A stretch of 64,000 nucleotides of DNA from Mangifera indica (taxonomy: Eukaryota > Streptophyta > Magnoliopsida > Sapindales > Anacardiaceae). Both the position numbers and the translations under genes were made by a program. The notes under the pieces are model-generated. The model saw nothing but the letters and a program-made list of their open reading frames with translations, was not told where the DNA came from and did no database searches. The DNA lies in assembly GCF_011075055.1 (NCBI RefSeq), contig NC_058140.1, positions 21,205,945 through 21,269,944 of the forward strand, given 5' to 3'. This document shows, piece after piece, positions 46,985 to 59,164 of the stretch (positions are counted from its first letter, which is position 1; each line of letters starts with the position of its first letter).

Positions 46985-49393
46985 TTAGGCCCCGTCTGGC
47001 TGGACAAAAGGGTTGGAAATCTCATCTGTACCATCAGTTGGTGATACAAGCATCACAGCGGTCCCCCTACACACCTGCAGTGCAATAGCATATTGTCAAA
47101 TCATTAACAATACATGGGAAAACTTGGACCCAATATAGAATTCAAATACTTTGTGAAAAAATAAATATTGGTTGAGTGAAATATTTTAATAGTTCGTGGT
47201 TGCAGGCAGCCTGATCTCCCTTGCCATTTTAACAAGTATCCATACTTTCTTTGAAAATGGTGCAAAATTTTCTAAGGACTGATCTGCAACTTTTAGAAGT
47301 TCATCAGTTTGACAGAAACACCATTGAACATTCTACAGTTCATAATTCTGCCATATGTCAAATTGATTTCAAACTTGAATCTATGTCATGAAAATGGTGC
47401 TAACATTAGTTTGTCATGCAAGAAAATATGAAGCTATGCACTGAGTGGCTATAGATATCTGATGAGCACAGAATTTTCAAAATGCTGTTCACATGTGAGA
47501 GATGTAAAAACATATGTCATAAAATCTATTGACAGGTATAAAGATAGCTAATGTTACACTCATGCAATCAGATCTTCATTCATTCACAACCTATTGACCA
47601 TAAAAAAAGGGGAAAAACTAGCATACTATTAGGCCAAGTCGTCTGGTCTGATCAGTGGTCTTCAATGGATCATCAGCATCTGTAAAGCAATAAAACAAAT
47701 TCAAATAAGCTCTTTTCACCAATATCAGAAGCTAAACTTTACTACCCAATCGTGTGTTAACTCAGTGAGACGCGGTTGGAATAATTACCAGGTTTCTCTA
47801 ATACAGGGTCAAATCAACTGTCACTGACAAATTAGAATAATTATTGTACTCGAAATAACTACCAAGTTGAATTTGTCAGAAGCTAAACAAATTAGAATAA
47901 TTACCAAGTTGCTCTAATACAGGGTCAAATCAACCGTGTGTTAACTTAGTGACAATCATGTGTAATCTAAATAACTTTGAACACTCACCTAGGAGGAAGG
48001 GTTTTACTTCCAAACTCTACGAAAAAACACAGATCGAACATTATTCATTATGGAACCTTACACCATAAGGTATGGATCTCCAAAATTAAAACCTACAATA
48101 CCATGCTTTTCTAACAAATTTATCATGGGCAAAGAAGTTTGAGACGTGATGCCTTGATTTCCAAGACTGTTTTTGTGTATAAATAAAGTTATTCATGTAT
48201 CATATGATGTGTTGGGAAAATGAGTTTACTCAAGCCTCTTGAACTGCTTGAGCTTTTGAAGACTCAACATATATTGTCACTGGTTTAATAGTTTTAATTA
48301 TCTTCCTTGACAAGCAACATTTCATATTGAGTTAAACAATACACAATCCAGGAAAACCCAACTATTTTCCCCATGGTATCAATTTCATGTATCTCAAAAG
48401 AACCACATTGAAATTTTAAAAAATTCACTTCAGTAGAGCATACATATATATATTTGAAGTGAAGTTTGCCCAAAAAAATTCCTAATAAGAAGGAAAGCGA
48501 CATATCGTAATTAATGTGAGAAAAGACTGACATATCCATGTACAAACAGCCAGATTGTTGTTGGCTAGACCTACTGATACAAATAAACTAACATTTTTAG
48601 AAGAGTTTCTGTTTAACTTAAACCTCCTAATTCTCATCAAAGAATACATGGCTGAAGAAATCAAAAGAATACCATATCAAGCAGTCACGGTAAAACAATA
48701 GCATATAACCACCATCCACACTTGTGCGAACACAGGAGTGTAAGAAACAATACCCATGCACCATACTAGTGATTACCTCTAAGAAATTCAATAGATTCAT
48801 CCAGGACAAGATTTAGCAATTGATCATACCCTTTCAGAGTCCCTGTCACTGTAACCATAAAAAAAAACACGTCACATTACGATAGCAATAACCCACCGTG
48901 GAATAACACATTAACCTACATGACCTCAAGTCATAAATCATGACATTAACAAGATAATGCACACACAATTTCGATCCAGGATGAACGTTCAGCATTATAC
49001 CAAACAATTCTCAACAATTATACTCCCAAAAGACACCCAACAAAAAACCCTCTTCTCTCTTTGATTACATTCAACTCATACATTATTCAGATAACTTTTA
49101 GCTCAAACAAAATCATTGTGCAATAAGCAGCTTAAAACAAAAAAAAAAGGGGGGGGGGGGGTGAAGAGAAGAAAAGGGAGGACCGTATTATAAAAATAAA
49201 AACAAATGCAGCAGTAGAAAGAACCTTGTCTTCCTCCAGTGAGCTTCACTTGCACACCTTTGTCAACAAACTTGGCCAAATCCAACACTGTTTCTTTCCT
49301 TCCTGACTACATACAAAAATAAAAACAAATTAAATTGTTCTGAGTGAGTACGCTTAGGCCAAAATAATAACTTCTCGAATGAAAAGTTACCAT
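46985..49393 (-). CDS. LSM7: Sm-like protein LSm7
   Basis: Five coding exons: 49393-49391 (the ATG alone), 49306-49225, 48848-48777, 47679-47627 and 47074-46985. They give 99 aa, the usual LSm7 length. The sequence is highly conserved: SGRKETVLDLAKFVDKGVQV, LTGGRQVTGTLKGYDQLLNL (Sm1), DDPLKTTDQTRRLGL and VCRGTAVMLVSPTDGTDEI (Sm2). LSm7 is part of the cytoplasmic LSm1-7 ring, which promotes decapping and mRNA decay, and of the nuclear LSm2-8 ring, which holds the 3' end of U6 snRNA. An intron directly follows the start codon, so exon 1 is otherwise 5' UTR. Intron 2 includes an A/G homopolymer tract at about 49139-49161. Confidence 0.95.
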
Positions 49394-50273
49394 CTTAATC
49401 TCCTGAAGCTTTTGCGACTCCGCTGAAACTCGTAGCGAGAAAATATTGATCTGGACTAAACTCGGAGAGCCAATGCTTGCCCGATATAGAATGTAAGAGA
49501 GGACTTGAATTAGATCTGGGCTTGATCTGGATCAGGTTTTGACCCGTTGGGTATCAGGGTCGATTTTGAATATTTACTGAAATTTCACAGGGGCCCTATT
49601 TGGTTCTCGTATTACATATCAGACCCATGATCTTTCGTGCGTTAACAATGACGGCAAACAGTACATGAAAAAAAAAAAAAACCATTACAAAATCTAAAAT
49701 CATGTGAGGATAACTCGGACCAGCCAGTGGAACCAACCTCAGTTCAATTAGAATCCCATGATCAGCCTGGTTTGGGTTGAATTTCAAACTGATATTAACT
49801 TTTGGATTGGACCAATTAAACTAAATGAATCATATTGAGATGAAATTCAATTCTTAAGTTTATTAGATCATACTCGACTTTTATAATTATTGGGACTAAA
49901 TCTTGACAAAATTGGATATTAAAAACATTGTAAATTTTTGTACATTTCACTTTAAATCCAAAAATTGCAAGAGAATTTACCTTAGAACCATGTTACAATT
50001 TTATTAGAATAGATATTGTTCTAAATTAACACTTTGAATTATATCATTCAATAAAATTGATGTCTCTGTTTGGGTGTCGATCAAATTAGGGTAGACCCAA
50101 TCCAACCCTTGATTGGACCTCAAGAGGAAAGGCTTTAAAGTAATTTTTCTGAAAAGCAAGGGCATTTTCTTAATAAGTCCTATATTTATGAGTGCAGACA
50201 GTAGAGTTCGATTTAGCAGACGCACGCACAGCATGAGGAAGCTCGCTGGGAATAAACAGCAGGACGAGCAACA
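49394..50273. other. Spacer between LSm7 and the eL31 pseudogene
   Basis: It includes the LSm7 promoter and leader (49394-49550) and upstream sequence of the divergent eL31 copy. No other gene is supported. Confidence 0.45.
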
Positions 50274-51479
50274 ATGGTGGAGAAGACTGGCAAGGGAAGG
50301 AAGGCAAGAAGAGGTTGTAACTCGCGAGTACACAATCAACCTCCACAAGCGTTTGCATGGTTGGTTCTTATATATTTCCCCTTTACCCTTTTTTTGTCGC
50401 TGTTTTAGATTTGGTTTTTTGATGTTTAATTGTTACATTACATCTTTGATCTTCATATATAAAACTCGGTCGTTTTTGTTTAATCACATGCACGTACGAG
50501 CTACCTGAGAGTTTTGAATTCAGGCTGTGAATATTATTGGTTAGTAAATGATTTAGAGTTTCAGTGATTGGAATTATGGTGTTTCTTTTTTTTTGTGGAA
50601 TTGTTTTTTATGAGTAAATAAATTTGGGTAAGCAAGAATAGAGGCTTTTTTAAGCTATTAGGTATAGACATCATCATAATTGTCAGCATGTATTTTTCTC
50701 TGCAGAGCTCTGGTAATGGTGCTTGATAGTGATTTCTTAAACTAAATGAATCGAGACCAGAAGCCATCAAACTTACCAGTTGTGTGCAGCGTATTCTGTG
50801 CAATTAGAATTAAAGTAGAACAAAGTTTGGGATGTAATTGACACTAATAGGATTTTTTTAAAAGGCCAAATTCTGTAAAATGCCCATTGTAATGGACCCT
50901 CCATCCATGGCTTGCCTGCCATTCATTGTTATGCACTCTACCATTTAGCTAATAAATACTAACTTTCTTACTCAAGTTATTCATACAAATTGACATGTAT
51001 TAGTGTGATTAGATAATGTAATTGTTTATTCATCTTTAATTCAAAACACATTAAAATATATTAATTTATATGAATAAGTTAATAATTATAGAATTATTCT
51101 TAGCCAATACAGTGTTGATTGTAATTTTCTTTCTGTTTGTTCTTATAGGAGCTGTGCAAGTTATATCATGAGCAACTATGCTTTCCAACATTGTGCAGTA
51201 CATTCAAGAAGAAGGCACCAAAAGCCATAAAGGAGATCAGAAAGTTTGCTCAAAAGGCTATGGGGACTACCGATGTTAAGAGTTGATGTGAAGCTCAACA
51301 AGCATGTATGGAGGCGTGGTATTCGAAGTGTGCCAAGGAGAATTCGTGTTCGCATTGCACGGAAGAGAAATGATGAGGAAGAGGCCAAAGAGTAGTTTTA
51401 CTCCCTTGTTATTGTCGCTGAGATCCCTCCAGCAGGATTTAGGGGGTTGGCAACCAAGGTCATTGATGAAGAGGATTGA
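50274..51479 (+). pseudogene. Ribosomal protein eL31 (RPL31) pseudogene, intron retained
   Basis: The ATG at 50274 starts MVEKTGKGRK. The eL31 frame (EEVVTREYTINLHKRLHG, 50311-50359) is out of phase with it: 22 bases separate the Thr codon from GAG. A GT donor follows at 50360. The body resumes near 51197 with [20 protein letters not shown] and MGTTDV. An extra A then shifts the frame (GATGTTAAGAGTTGATG), after which [20 protein letters not shown] and [17 protein letters not shown] follow. A TAG stop interrupts before FYSLVIVAEIPPAG ... KVIDEED and the normal TGA (51477-51479). The intron shows this is a duplicated or decayed gene copy, not a processed one. Three lesions make a functional ribosomal protein impossible. 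Confidence 0.88.
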
Positions 51480-52466
51480 AATAGCGTTGTCCTCTAGATA
51501 AGGATTCTGAATTTTTGGTTATATTTATGTTCAATTTAGCGAATTTTCTTTCTTTATGGAATTCTCTAAAGAACATCTAGGATTGAAAGTATCTTTAACT
51601 TAATCGAATTTTCACTTTTAGCTTGTTTATGATATCTTATGTTATGTTTCAAGCGATGAAAACCTGGCAGTTTGGTGTGGGTAATTGTTGCTTCATGTCA
51701 GCTAAAATTTTGAACATTTTCGAATATTAAGCCTCACAATCAATAATAGATACTATTTTAGCCATGATGATACACAATTTTCAATAAAATTAGAAGTTTG
51801 CGTTGCTATAATTTACGAGTGATGTGGTGAGCTATTTTTATGATTAAGGATAGATTATAGTTTTACTCAAATCGAATTAAAAATTAAATTGCTTTGAAAT
51901 TGAATTTGAGTCTTAACTTGTTAATTTTAAATTGATTTTAAACTGACTCGTTTGGATTTATGCTAGTCTTGAGCTTACCTTTGTACAGGCTTAGTTTCAA
52001 TTAAATTGAATCATATTTCCAATCCCCATACTCATGGTGTTTGTCTATAGCCTTTATGAAATAATAATGTACGGGAAAATTGTATGTTAAATCCAAATCC
52101 AAAGGTTACGTACACTAATTAGGAATTGAATTTATAGTTTAACTCAAATAAGTCATTTTTGAGTTGGAATTTATTTGATAATAATATTTATTTTACTAAT
52201 AATTTTATTTACCTCTTCAATAATACTGTTTATACCATGAGCTACCTTCTAATAACGTTGTTTATCAAATCAAATAAACTCAAACTCTACCCAGGCATTT
52301 TTCCTCGAGCAGAGCTTAATCCAACGCTAGTGGATTAGTGCAATTATCATTGAAGTTTACGTCCAGAATCTGATCAGCAAAAGTGGTCCTTAAGAGAAGC
52401 CCATCTTACCGTTTACACGAGTGCCAGCTAATGGACCCTACGAAAGGCCCAGTTTCCCTTAAGAAG
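51480..52466. other. Spacer upstream of GR1
   Basis: AT-rich intergenic sequence without a supported gene. The GC content rises after about 52360, at the GR1 promoter. Confidence 0.45.
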
Positions 52467-52479
52467 CTTGCCCGGGAAG
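52467..52479 (+). promoter_or_regulatory. SOG1-type element CTT(N7)AAG in the GR1 promoter
   Basis: CTTGCCCGGGAAG is an exact match to CTT(N7)AAG, the binding consensus of SOG1, the plant DNA-damage master regulator. It lies about 35 bases before the E2F-type site and upstream of the probable 5' leader. COM1/GR1 is strongly induced by gamma rays in Arabidopsis. The motif is short, so the position and gene context carry most of the weight. Confidence 0.6.
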
Positions 52480-52513
52480 CTCTTCGTAATTAAATGGTAC
52501 AAAATACAAATCG

Positions 52514-52521
52514 GCGGGAAT
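52514..52521 (-). promoter_or_regulatory. E2F-type site in the GR1 promoter
   Basis: ATTCCCGC on the minus strand (within TCGGCGGGAATA) matches the plant E2F consensus WTTSSCSS. It fits S-phase-linked expression of a recombination gene. Confidence 0.5.
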
Positions 52522-53157
52522 AAGATAATCAATCAGACAAAGAGAGTGTGAAGAGGAGATTTCAATTTTAATCGACGAACTCGGAATCAAGGACGCTGCA
52601 GTTTATTATCGTAAGGTTTTTTTTTTCGCTTTCTGCTTTCATAAAACCGTTGTTTGGTTGTTGAGAACCGAGTCCAGACTTGTATATTTTCTCTCATTTT
52701 ACTCTGGAACCAAACAGATCATGAATTCAGTTTTTTATAAGTTTATTGCAATACAAATCATTTGATCTGGATATACAGGGAGCTGGACATTCCACGTCAT
52801 TTTTTTTTTTACCTCATTCTACAGATTCGTTTTAAGGCGGAATCATAGCGCACGGTTAATTATATAGTTTTAGCTGGATTATATGCCATTTTAGATGAAA
52901 TTGCTATATTCTGGTTTTACTTATTTTTTTGTATGGTTAATTATTATTGCTAATTACATTCTCGCTTTTGATTTTGAAATTTCTTACTGCTTGTTGAATA
53001 GAAGTTTGGGTTACGCTTCAGATTTAGGTCTGTTTATTTTATAATTGATATAAATCGTATGTTAATCAAGGATGTAAAGGCCGTTAATTTTCATGAAAAA
53101 GTTCTTTTAGTAAACTGGAATTTACAGGTGATTTCAACCCTTTTTTTTAATCTAGAT

Positions 53158-55422
53158 ATGGAGAGCCATCTTCAAGCTTCTCCAAAGTTAGGATGTCCTG
53201 CTGACAGTAATGAAGCAAAGTACATCTCTGGGCTTAGTACTATACTTGTTGCAACAATCCAGGAGACGAAGGATAGGATTTCGCAGATAGAATACATTTT
53301 CTGCAATCAGATATACCCAAATTTTCAAGCAAAATCTAAAAGCTTGCAGAAGATATATTACGAGGCCAAGAAAGCTGCTGAAGATGCATGGAGAGAAAAG
53401 GAAAAAGGTCTCTTGCTTGAGTTGAAGCAGCTTCGGCTTGAAAAGCAACAGGTTCTTGAAGATTATCAGTCTCTCAAGCTTAAGATGGCAAATCCTTCGA
53501 AGGAGCAAGAAGAGGAAATAAGTCAACTGCTTTCCAAACTAGAGAGTCAACAACTGAAAATTGATGAGCTTGAGAAGGAGCGTATGCAGAAGTCTAAAGA
53601 AGTTGATGAGGGGATGGAATTGCAGAATAAATTACTCCATTTGGTTCAATCAAAAGTTAGTGTGATTGTGGAACAGAGCAAACAAATAAAAGAGCATGAA
53701 GAAAAGGCTAAAATTCTTACTGCTGAACTGAATAGCCAGAGGAAAAAAATTGATGAGCTCCAGAAAGAACTTAGTGGAAAGACAGAAAATGTGGCCAGGA
53801 TAAAAGATTTGACTGAAAAGATTGAAATACTAATCTCAGATATTTCAAATAATGAACAGCTGTTAACTGATTTGAAAGATGAGAAGAAACTACTGACTGT
53901 TAAGTTGGAAGGTTCTGAGGATAATTTTAGAAGACTGCAAGAGGAGCTGAGGAAAAAGATGGAAGAAGTTGAGCAGGGAAGAGAACTGCAGGGGCAGTTG
54001 CTTCAACAAATTGATATGAATTCTGCTGAAGGGTTAAAGAAGAAGCAGCAGTTGGATGAGTGTGAGAAAGAGAAGAAACTACTTCTTGATAAAGTGGAAG
54101 GTTTGGAGTATAAAGTTAATGAGCTAAAGTTAAATCTTAATAAAAGAAATGGTGAGGCAGATGGAGGAAGGGATTCAGATGAAAAATTACTTCAACAGAT
54201 AAAACTGAAGGACTCTGAGTTGGTTACTGAAAAGAAAAAAAGAAGGGATGTCATAGATGCTTACAAAAGGTTGAAATCTCAGTACAATTTCCTCTGTGCA
54301 AAGTCTGGTCTCACAACAGAGAATATGCTACTGCAAAACAAGCTAGATGATGAAAATGATTCATTTAAGCAACATCAAAATCCAATAATTTCCCCCGGTA
54401 AGAATTTAATTGAGTTTCTTTGGTCTTTTGGGAATCCTACCTAAGTACTTGCACGATAAAAAATGCTCAAGCTTTGTTGCCATCCATTTTTTTTTTTTCA
54501 CTTTCTGTTTGAGACAGGATTTTTTTTTTTAATTACAGATTTGACCTGTTTTTGGCTAATGTCATAATTGTGTTTGAGTTGAGCCAGGACTCACGCCTGC
54601 ATGCATGTGCTTATATGGAACTCATATGCCTATTAACCCAGACTAGCTATTTTATCGGGATTGCATCTGCTGCTAAGCTAAGTTCTAATTGTTTTTATGT
54701 TTTCTGGTGTTGTAGACCTTGAAGTCAAAAGTCTCCATACTTTGGCTGTTCATTGCGACACAAGTAAAGTGAAAAATGAATTTGATTTTAGTGATACCTT
54801 GGAGGCTGAGAAAGGAGCCAAATCATTTCAGACTTCAAGCTTTCATTCACCTACTTCTAATCACTTTTTCATACCAAAAGGTCCTTCAAATGTAAAATTG
54901 GCCCCAGCAGCCGGTACAAAGCGACCTGCATCCTCTTGGAGAGATACCAGGTCCCGTCAAGTCCAAGGTGGCGTTGACCCTCATGATGATTTTCTTGATA
55001 CTCCCTTAGAGAACATAAGAGGAAACTTGAACAAAGCAATGAAGGAAATTAACGATATTGCAGTTCCATCTGAAAAAGACATGAATCCTGATAGCTCAGA
55101 TGATGAAACGCAGGATATGAATGTTGATCCTGCACCCCAGAGAGAGCAGAAGCCAGATGCAATTGCTGGAAAAAGAGGTTACAAGTATGTTGAACCAGTC
55201 AGAAAGAAAGCTGAGCGGGAAAATTTTAAAGGAGTTGAATGCAAGCAGTGCAAGAAATTCTATGATGCTGTTCTTCCCAATGATGGAGGTAAGGACAGTG
55301 ATAGTAATAAGAAAAATTTCCGCTGTGAGCATCATGAAGGTGTTTCTAGGCATAGGTATAAGTATATCCCTCCTATGACACCTGAGGGTTTCTGGAATAT
55401 TGGATTTGAATCTGAAATGTGA
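53158..55422 (+). CDS. COM1: COM1/GR1, plant CtIP/Sae2 homologue
   Basis: Two coding exons, 53158-54397 and 54716-55422, give 648 aa. The start is MESHLQASPK, preceded by an acceptor-like CTAG with a pyrimidine tract; a GTAAGG donor at about 52611 suggests a 5'-UTR intron. Residues about 60-400 are a long coiled coil of Lys/Glu/Leu heptads (KQLRLEKQQVLEDYQSL, KKIDELQKELSGK). The C-terminal Sae2/CtIP domain includes RGYKYVEPVRKKAERENFKG, the zinc-type CKQCKKFYD and RCEHHEGVSRHRYKY ... PPMTPEGFWN. The protein works with MRE11-RAD50-NBS1 to resect double-strand breaks and to remove SPO11 from DNA ends in meiosis. It acts in the nucleus. The gene is also called GAMMA RESPONSE 1. Confidence 0.93.
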
Positions 55423-57966
55423 TTCTTTCAGTTGAAATAGATATTGTCAATATTGTATTGGCTTTGTTATTTAAACTTCATTAATGCTACTTCCTATTCT
55501 TAAGCAAGTAGTTATTTCAACCATCAGCCTCTAAATAGAATTGTACATTTCATAGTTCTTAACTCTTCCTATCAATCTGCAATTAATTCATTTGATTGAT
55601 TGAAATAACGCTCTGATTTCTATTGTACTGATACATCAAAGTGATTGAATATTGTTAGCTATTATTAGTGGTTTTTCTTTTTCTTTCATTCTTGCTCGTG
55701 AGATCATTTGCTGTTATTGTCCTGTTCATTGTTCAACATTAGCTCAATTGATAATGACACATGAACCCTTTGTCAACATTCATGCACATGTCAGTGTGAA
55801 AAGGTTGGTATTTCTTTATTAAGGAGATAATAGGCATTGTATAATTTCCCGAACCTTCTAACTGGTAATTGTATCTCTTTGTGTTTCTCAGATTATTGAA
55901 GTTTTAATGATAATGGAGCTCAACAACTGCTATCTTGTTTGCGATTTACATCTTTTTGGATGAGGCTTCCTCTTTCCATTTCCTTCCTTTTGTGCTCTTA
56001 TTTATTAGCATTCTCAATATTTTTAGTTGGAATGTGCTCCCATTTACCCGTTAAGCTATTTCTATGGCATTTTAAAGTTCTGAGGCCGACCTTTCTTTTA
56101 ATTCTATAATTTGTTGGTACATGATTTAGTTGCTAGGATGCTGGAGATAATGAGTGGATTCAAGTCAAGTTGGTTCGGAAATGAATCTATATTTAGTTTG
56201 AATGAGTTAAACTCGAGTTGTAGTTTTAGTTTGATAACTTGGTTTAAGTTTGACTCATTCACCCTTTTAGTGATAATGTTCATCTCGTTAGTAACACTGT
56301 TTACTATTTAGACATATTGTTTACTCTATCAACAACCTTTAGTAACATTGTTTACCCGATTTGAATGAACTCAAGTTTGATTTGGATATTATGGATTCGA
56401 GTCGAGTTTGAGCTGTGTTGTTTGGGCTCAATTTGAATTTATCTTTACTAAAGATGGGTTTGAACAACTTCTAATATGATGAATTACACTTTATTTCGGA
56501 GCAATTTGTCCAGTTGCAAGACTAGAAAGATAAAGTAGGATAGTGTGCTGTTCAGCATTATGTTTTCATTAACGTAGAAGGATAAGATAAGAGTGCAATT
56601 TTTAGTCCCTAAACTATATATTCCAATTCTATAGGGTACGCTTCACATGCTTTAGCGGCTCCACCATAAATTTCAATCATGTACAGTTGAACTTTTCCTT
56701 TGCTCTCTGTTCTTAGTACTTATCTTTTTCTATATCTTATCAGGTGCCGCCATTAAAATGGTTCATTCTCAAGAGCAAGTGTGCAATAAGTTGTTCAGCA
56801 TTGCAGAGCTTAGAAACAATTTACAGTATTCAAAGTTATAATTATCTTCAATACTACTTTGCCCCTTGGCCAATCTGTAGGATGATTACTAAAGAGAAGT
56901 AAGTGCTAACAAGATTCCAATTCAACGATGATTGTTCTAGCCTTTCATTTTTTGGATTTTAGTTTGGAACAAGTATCAGTCGGTGGGATTTATGAAGGAC
57001 CATCAAACAACAGGGAGCACTGTCTGATGCTGACTGAAGCTGAGCCATTGATGATACTTCAAATTGAGGTTAGTATATTACACTCTCTGTGCACAATAGA
57101 GAACCTTACAGAGGCCTGACTAATTTGCGCAGAAAGTTCATGTGGGTGTCAGTATGGTTGCATCTCTAGATTAAATGTGGGTATCAGCGCAGTGGGGTAA
57201 CATAATGTAACCCCAGCTAGGAACATGCATGCATGCATAGCTGTATCAGACTTGGGCCTTTACTACTACAATACAGCACAGCATTAATGCTGAAATCTAT
57301 GTGCATTAAATAATTTTGTTAGCTGAAATTAAGACTTGAAAAAGCCACTGGTCCCCAAATCCCCCTAGCTTTTAGAAAGAATTTGTTTGATAATTATCAT
57401 TATTATAGATAACTTGAAAAGAAAAAAGAGTGACCAACATTCAATTCTGTCCGCCTACCCAAAGCCAACCTTTTGAACCGGTAAACCTCCTGTTGCTCAT
57501 CACGTGCTTGAGGTCTCTTCTTTGTCCTTTTCACCTCCACAAGCTAACCAATTTTAAGATTCGGTATTATAGAAATATTTGAATAAGACTGATTCAATCT
57601 TGGTTAACTATAAATAAGATTTAATTCAACATTGATCAAACTCAAAAGAGTTGTTAAAATTGACGAATTAATATTTAAATTCAATTTTAAAATAGTTTGA
57701 TTTTAAATTTACTTTAAATCAGATCAAATTTAATTATTTGAATCAATTTAATTTCAAATTTGAACCATTTAGAATCCAGTCTTAGATGGAATCCATGTGA
57801 CATTTAAGCGTTTGTTCACGTGCGTGCATGTTGCGTATACCTTATCTTTGTCCATCACATAAAATAAAGAAGGCATATTATAAGAACACTTACATTCAAT
57901 ATTACAATAGCATAGAAAACATCCCGATATTTCGGATTAGCAATTAACTGGTATCATCCGATACAA
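55423..57966. other. Spacer between COM1 and the DRT100-like gene
   Basis: COM1 3' UTR, then AT-rich DNA. Short ORFs (56111-56311, 56928-57119) match nothing. 57550-57780 is very AT-rich. The end is probably 3' UTR of the minus-strand DRT100-like gene. Confidence 0.45.
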
Positions 57967-59064
57967 TTAGCATGTCTTCAATGGGTTGCCGCACAAACAA
58001 TCATTGTTGTCAAACGATGACGATTCGAACTGATCGAACGGTGACCCAATGGGAATCGGTCCACAAAGATGGTTGTGACTCAAATCCAGATGCCCGATAT
58101 ATACTGAGGAAGACAATGAACCGGGTATCGGTCCTTTCAAATTGTTGTATGATAAATCCAAAACCATGAAGTACGATTTTGATCCGAAAACGTCCGGTAT
58201 GTGTCCCTCCAAAGCGTTTCGGCTCAAGTTCAAGATACCCATGCCGGTGTTACTCAACAATGCATCCGGTATTTGACCCGATAACTTGTTACAATCCAAC
58301 TTCAGAGTTGACAGGACTTTCATTTTTCCCAAAACATCCGGTATCGAACCCCAGATTTGATTCATGGATAAATCTAAATCCGCAAGCCGATACATGTTAC
58401 CGATAGAACTCGGGATGGTTCCCGTCAGTTTGTTTCGGCTGAGTAAAGCACGGCTTAACATTTTAAGTTTCCCGAAATCCACTGGGATTTTGCCGGAAAG
58501 TTGGTTGTTGGTGAGATCTAGATGCTTTAAATTAGAAAGCTGGACTAACGAATCGGGAATCGGACCAGATATGACATTATCGGCTAAATTTAAAATAGCT
58601 AGTTTCTGAAGGTTACCGATATTTGCCGGAATCCCGCCCGAAATCTGGTTCCCGACAACGTCCAAAATATGGAGCGGGGCAATGGAAGTTATACACCCTG
58701 GAAGTTCACCAGAAATGCCTTTCCAGTCAGCGATAATTAAAGTGCTTAGATGGTCAAGCTGGCAAATGGCCGGGTTAATGGAGCCGGTCATGTACCCTGG
58801 CCGTCCAGCTTTGACTAAAATGGGGTCTTCAGACTCTCCACGGAGTGAGATATCAGTGACTCGCTGAGTCGTCGGGTCGCAGCCGACGCCGTACCAGTTT
58901 TCACAGCATTTGTCGCCTGTCCAGGAGTCGAAGATGGACAAGTAGGGCTCGTTGAGGGAGGACTTGAAGGCTAAGAGAGCTGCCTTGTCTGACGGCGTAC
59001 AGGCAGTAACGGCAGAGGTAACGGCAAGGAAAACGATGAGAACAGTCAAGTGAAACACTCCCAT
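57967..59064 (-). CDS. Secreted leucine-rich-repeat protein, DRT100-like
   Basis: With the ATG at 59064 the product is 365 aa, close to Arabidopsis DRT100 (AT3G12610). It has a signal peptide (MGVFHLTVLIVFLAVTSAVT), then an LRR N-terminal cap (CTPSDKAALLAFKSSL, SWTGDKCCENWYGVGCD). About nine plant-type repeats of LxxLxLxxNxLSGxIP form follow (HLDLTNNQLSGKIP, DLSYNNLKGPIPG). A Cys-containing cap ends the protein (DCLCGNPLKTC). There is no membrane segment or kinase. DRT100 was isolated by partial complementation of E. coli recombination mutants, but the sequence predicts an extracellular protein. The frame stays open 29 codons upstream to an ATG at 59151 (Ser-rich), but a TATA box sits only 14 bases above that ATG, so the shorter start is preferred. 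No introns. Confidence 0.9.
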   Translation of the reverse strand: MGVFHLTVLIVFLAVTSAVTACTPSDKAALLAFKSSLNEPYLSIFDSWTGDKCCENWYGVGCDPTTQRVTDISLRGESEDPILVKAGRPGYMTGSINPAICQLDHLSTLIIADWKGISGELPGCITSIAPLHILDVVGNQISGGIPANIGNLQKLAILNLADNVISGPIPDSLVQLSNLKHLDLTNNQLSGKIPVDFGKLKMLSRALLSRNKLTGTIPSSIGNMYRLADLDLSMNQIWGSIPDVLGKMKVLSTLKLDCNKLSGQIPDALLSNTGMGILNLSRNALEGHIPDVFGSKSYFMVLDLSYNNLKGPIPGSLSSSVYIGHLDLSHNHLCGPIPIGSPFDQFESSSFDNNDCLCGNPLKTC

Positions 59065-59164
59065 TACTCGTAAAATGTTATATGAGGCAGTGTGAGTTTG
59101 GTTGCTGAGCGAAGGAGGAGAAGAGGAGGAAGAAGTGGAGGAGGAAGGCATGGGTTCGGTAATA

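Noticed and set aside
50113..50508. 131-codon ORF covering the eL31 first exon
   Set aside because: Its frame includes the real eL31 peptide but starts in unrelated upstream sequence and runs into the intron; the locus is better described as a pseudogene.
59065..59151. Ser-rich N-terminal extension of the DRT100-like protein
   Set aside because: TATA-box position and a clean signal peptide at the next Met favour the shorter start.
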